Part shown: in pieces, positions 61,934 through 64,000 of the stretch
How positions within the stretch are numbered: the stretch's first letter is position 1
Layout: the number at the start of each line of letters is the position of its first letter
Source of the DNA: Bryopsis sp. KO-2023
Taxonomy: Eukaryota > Chlorophyta > Ulvophyceae > Bryopsidales > Bryopsidaceae
Reading direction: 5' to 3'
Length of the DNA: 64,000 bases
Assembly: GCA_030272585.1 (NCBI GenBank)
Contig: BSYQ01000010.1
Span: 992,001 to 1,056,000, forward strand
Notes under the pieces: generated by a model
What the model was told of the DNA's origin: nothing
The model's database searches: none
What the model saw: only the letters and a program-made list of their open reading frames with translations
Program-made: the position numbers and the translations under genes

Positions 61934-63722
61934 CGCATGGGGTTCAATTCGGCAGCTTTTGGAGTGCCCCGATGGCCAGCTCCGGAATGAATGTGTCCGA
62001 CGACCGTATTCACCACTTTCTGTGGTCGAGTGGCTTCCAGAGCAGGAAAATCCTCTTCCTGAAACGTGAACGTTTTAGGCTTGATTTCGTCTCTCCTGTG
62101 GTGGCTGCGATGCTGCCCATGGCGATCGTGCGAACTCCGGACTCCCCCATTTCCGTGGGGGTGGTGATTCCCACGCTGATTCGACCTCCTTTCGTAGCTT
62201 TGGTCGGGATGGTGACCTCGGCCGTTGTGCTCCTCGTTAGGATGCCCATGCTTGGCCATATACTCTAGCCCTTCCGCCGTCGTTCTTCTGTGAGCACGAC
62301 CGTACCGTCGGTTGCCTGAGTAGAAACAATCGGATCTAAAAAAAAAAAAAAAGCGAAAAAAAAGAAAAGAAAAAAGAAAAAAAAAAGGCAACGACGACGA
62401 CGGAATGGATTTGATTTTCGCTCTCTCTCTCTCTTTCTCTTTTTTTTTTCTTTTCCTTTTTTTTGGGTGTTTTATGTCCCCCCCCCCCCTCTTTTTTTTG
62501 CCTCTCTCTCTCTCCTCGTTCACAGATATTTATATTAATATTCCTCTTTTTTCATTTTTGCAAGGTTTCTTTTTTTCTTTTTATCTTTATGAAGCTTATG
62601 AAAAAATAGAAAAGAAAGAACAGCACGACCTCAGCTTCCTTTTTAGCCCCCCTCCCTGTTCCCCCTAAAATTTGCATAGGGGGTATATGTTTTTTTTCTT
62701 GTTTTTTTCCCTCTCTCTCTCTCTCTTTTCTTTTTTCTTTTTTTTTTTCAACCTTCATCAGATGTGCAAGGAGGTTTCTTTTCCCTTCCCGATTTTTAAG
62801 ATTCCTTTTTTCCATCTCAGGAAAACCATGATTGGCCAAACAAGGGTCTTTACCAATCCTAAAGAGACGCACAAAAATGAAAAGAGACATACCTTCATGA
62901 GTTTTTTCCCCCTTTTTTTTGTTTTCTTTTTTGGCAAGTTCTCTTTTCATACACATCTCTTTTTTTTTTGCGTTTCTATTCTCAGAGGAGCTATAGTTTC
63001 GGGGGAAAATATCGACAAGTGACACAAAGAGGAAGGGGAAAGGGAAAGAGAGAGAGAAGAAAAAAAAAAACCTTTCGTTGATCCGTCGCTGCCGCAACAA
63101 TACGTATCAAAATCAAATTCGATTTTACGCTCGTCGCATTTTTTTTTATCAACGTTTTTCCTGTTTCTCCTTCCCCTTTTTTTTCTTTTCTCTTTTCTCT
63201 CTTTTCATTCTATACGCACATTCTTCCAGTCACCCTCAATTTTTTTTTGTGTCTTTGTGTCTTTTCTGTCTTTTTTTTTCCCCCTTTCCCCTTTTCTCAT
63301 TTCATCCCTTTTTGAACGTACTTTCCCAACGCTCCGTTTCTCGTCGGGCTAAGTTGCGACCCTGCGAATGCACGGTGTTGTGACTGCCTTGGCTGTCGGG
63401 TGTGGAACTCCGATCAGTGTGGTGGTGATCTCGTTTTTCCTCCCTACCGAATCCATTCCATCGCCCGTCCTCCTTGTCCCGTCGATGCACCCCTTTCCAG
63501 TACCCTCCCCGGTAATTCCGCTGCTGGTCATACTGGGGATAAACATCCTGGTCGAACTCTTGTTCAGGCCGCATGTAACCCCCGCTGTACCCTCCTCCTC
63601 CATATCCATGCACTCGAGCATCCGGGTAGTAAAACGCACCGCTGTATTCTTGACAATATTCGATCGTCGGCCGATCGCTCCGTTGCCACTGGTCCCCTCC
63701 ATTCCAGTATGAATTTTGACTC
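61934..63722 (-). CDS. Partial low-complexity, probable RNA-binding protein
   Basis: Two exon-like stretches on the minus strand. The upstream one (63722 down to a donor at 63321/63322, or to a stop at 63302) is Gly/Tyr/Asp/Arg-rich (HGYGGGGYSGGYMRPEQ, YPQYDQQRNYRGGYW). The downstream one (61934-62315), with a good acceptor and donor, is His/Arg-rich (NQRGNHHPHGNGGVRS) and ends with TFTFQEEDFPALEA; a DFPAL-type motif is seen in several RNA-associated proteins. The exons between and beyond were not resolved; the intron is nearly all purine on the coding strand. Assigning both stretches to one gene is an inference from strand, spacing and composition. Confidence 0.45.
62330..63320. other. T/C-rich intronic tracts
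   Basis: Almost unbroken T and C runs on the plus strand (CTCTCTCT, poly-T, C runs). Open frames here are composition artefacts. Confidence 0.7.
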
Positions 63723-64000
63723 CTGACCGCCAAACACAAACTCAGTCCTTTTTCCTTTTTCCGTTTCTTGATTCCTTTTTCCACTTGTCAGGGTTTTTTT
63801 CGTAACAGGAGATAGCCCCTGGTATATAGATAACCAACTTGATATGTGCTGTAGATATGTAAATTTCTTTTTAAAAGAAATGTGCACTGTATATATGTCA
63901 CTTTTTTTAAAAAGAAATATAACGAGGATGTACGGATACGAAGCGTTTTACTATCTCTTTTTGCACAGTACAGGCACAATTCTGTTGTAGGGGTGTGTTT
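63723..64000. other. Right edge, no feature
   Basis: No gene or repeat was recognised. It would be intron or upstream sequence of the low-complexity gene. Confidence 0.4.

Overview
The window is eukaryotic nuclear DNA from an intron-rich genome: canonical GT-AG introns, no operons, long homopolymer tracts and abundant transposons. The species cannot be fixed from the sequence. Ty3 chromoviruses, a CACTA element and hAT and mariner-type MITEs fit an alga or other protist, but that is only a guess.

Host backbone. All recognisable host genes are on the minus strand. Four tandem ATG8 (ubiquitin-like autophagy protein) paralogues, each rebuilt here as five exons, occupy 60066-44497, 42457-40575, 37709-36144 and 34782-1011. 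In all four the usual C-terminal glycine is replaced by a tail of about 60 residues carrying one conserved transmembrane segment. They therefore look like tail-anchored ATG8 proteins that would not need lipidation. A low-complexity, probably RNA-binding gene lies at about 63.7-61.9 kb.

Transposons have inflated the locus. Intron 2 of ATG8 copy 1 holds a complete CACTA (EnSpm) transposon at 2137-33591. It has 35-bp terminal inverted repeats starting CACTATAGGAA and a CCA target duplication. Its intact 13-exon, 1065-aa transposase (minus) is divergent from an intact 8-exon, 466-aa partner gene (plus), and a possible third gene follows the transposase. The core of its terminal repeat, CTGTGCGG, recurs through the introns, flanks and even coding exons. 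Inside it lies a Ty3 element (A, 5123-23441, TSD CAAGG), and inside the pol gene of A lies a second Ty3 element (B, 8959-18247, TSD CCATC). A and B share an accessory RING-like ORF downstream of pol and an extra ORF upstream of gag. Three copies of a hAT MITE with an internal tRNA-like segment sit at 3130, 32708 and 33785; the third duplicated the splice donor of an ATG8 exon.

Intron 1 of ATG8 copy 4 has grown to 14 kb. It contains an intact plus-strand Ty3 chromovirus (C, 49487-57268, TSD CCTTT) whose LTRs look identical, a hAT MITE with a G-quadruplex-like core, and undefined repeats with degraded coding fragments. All three Ty3 elements carry a slippery site plus hairpin at the gag/pol junction and share the same primer-binding site.
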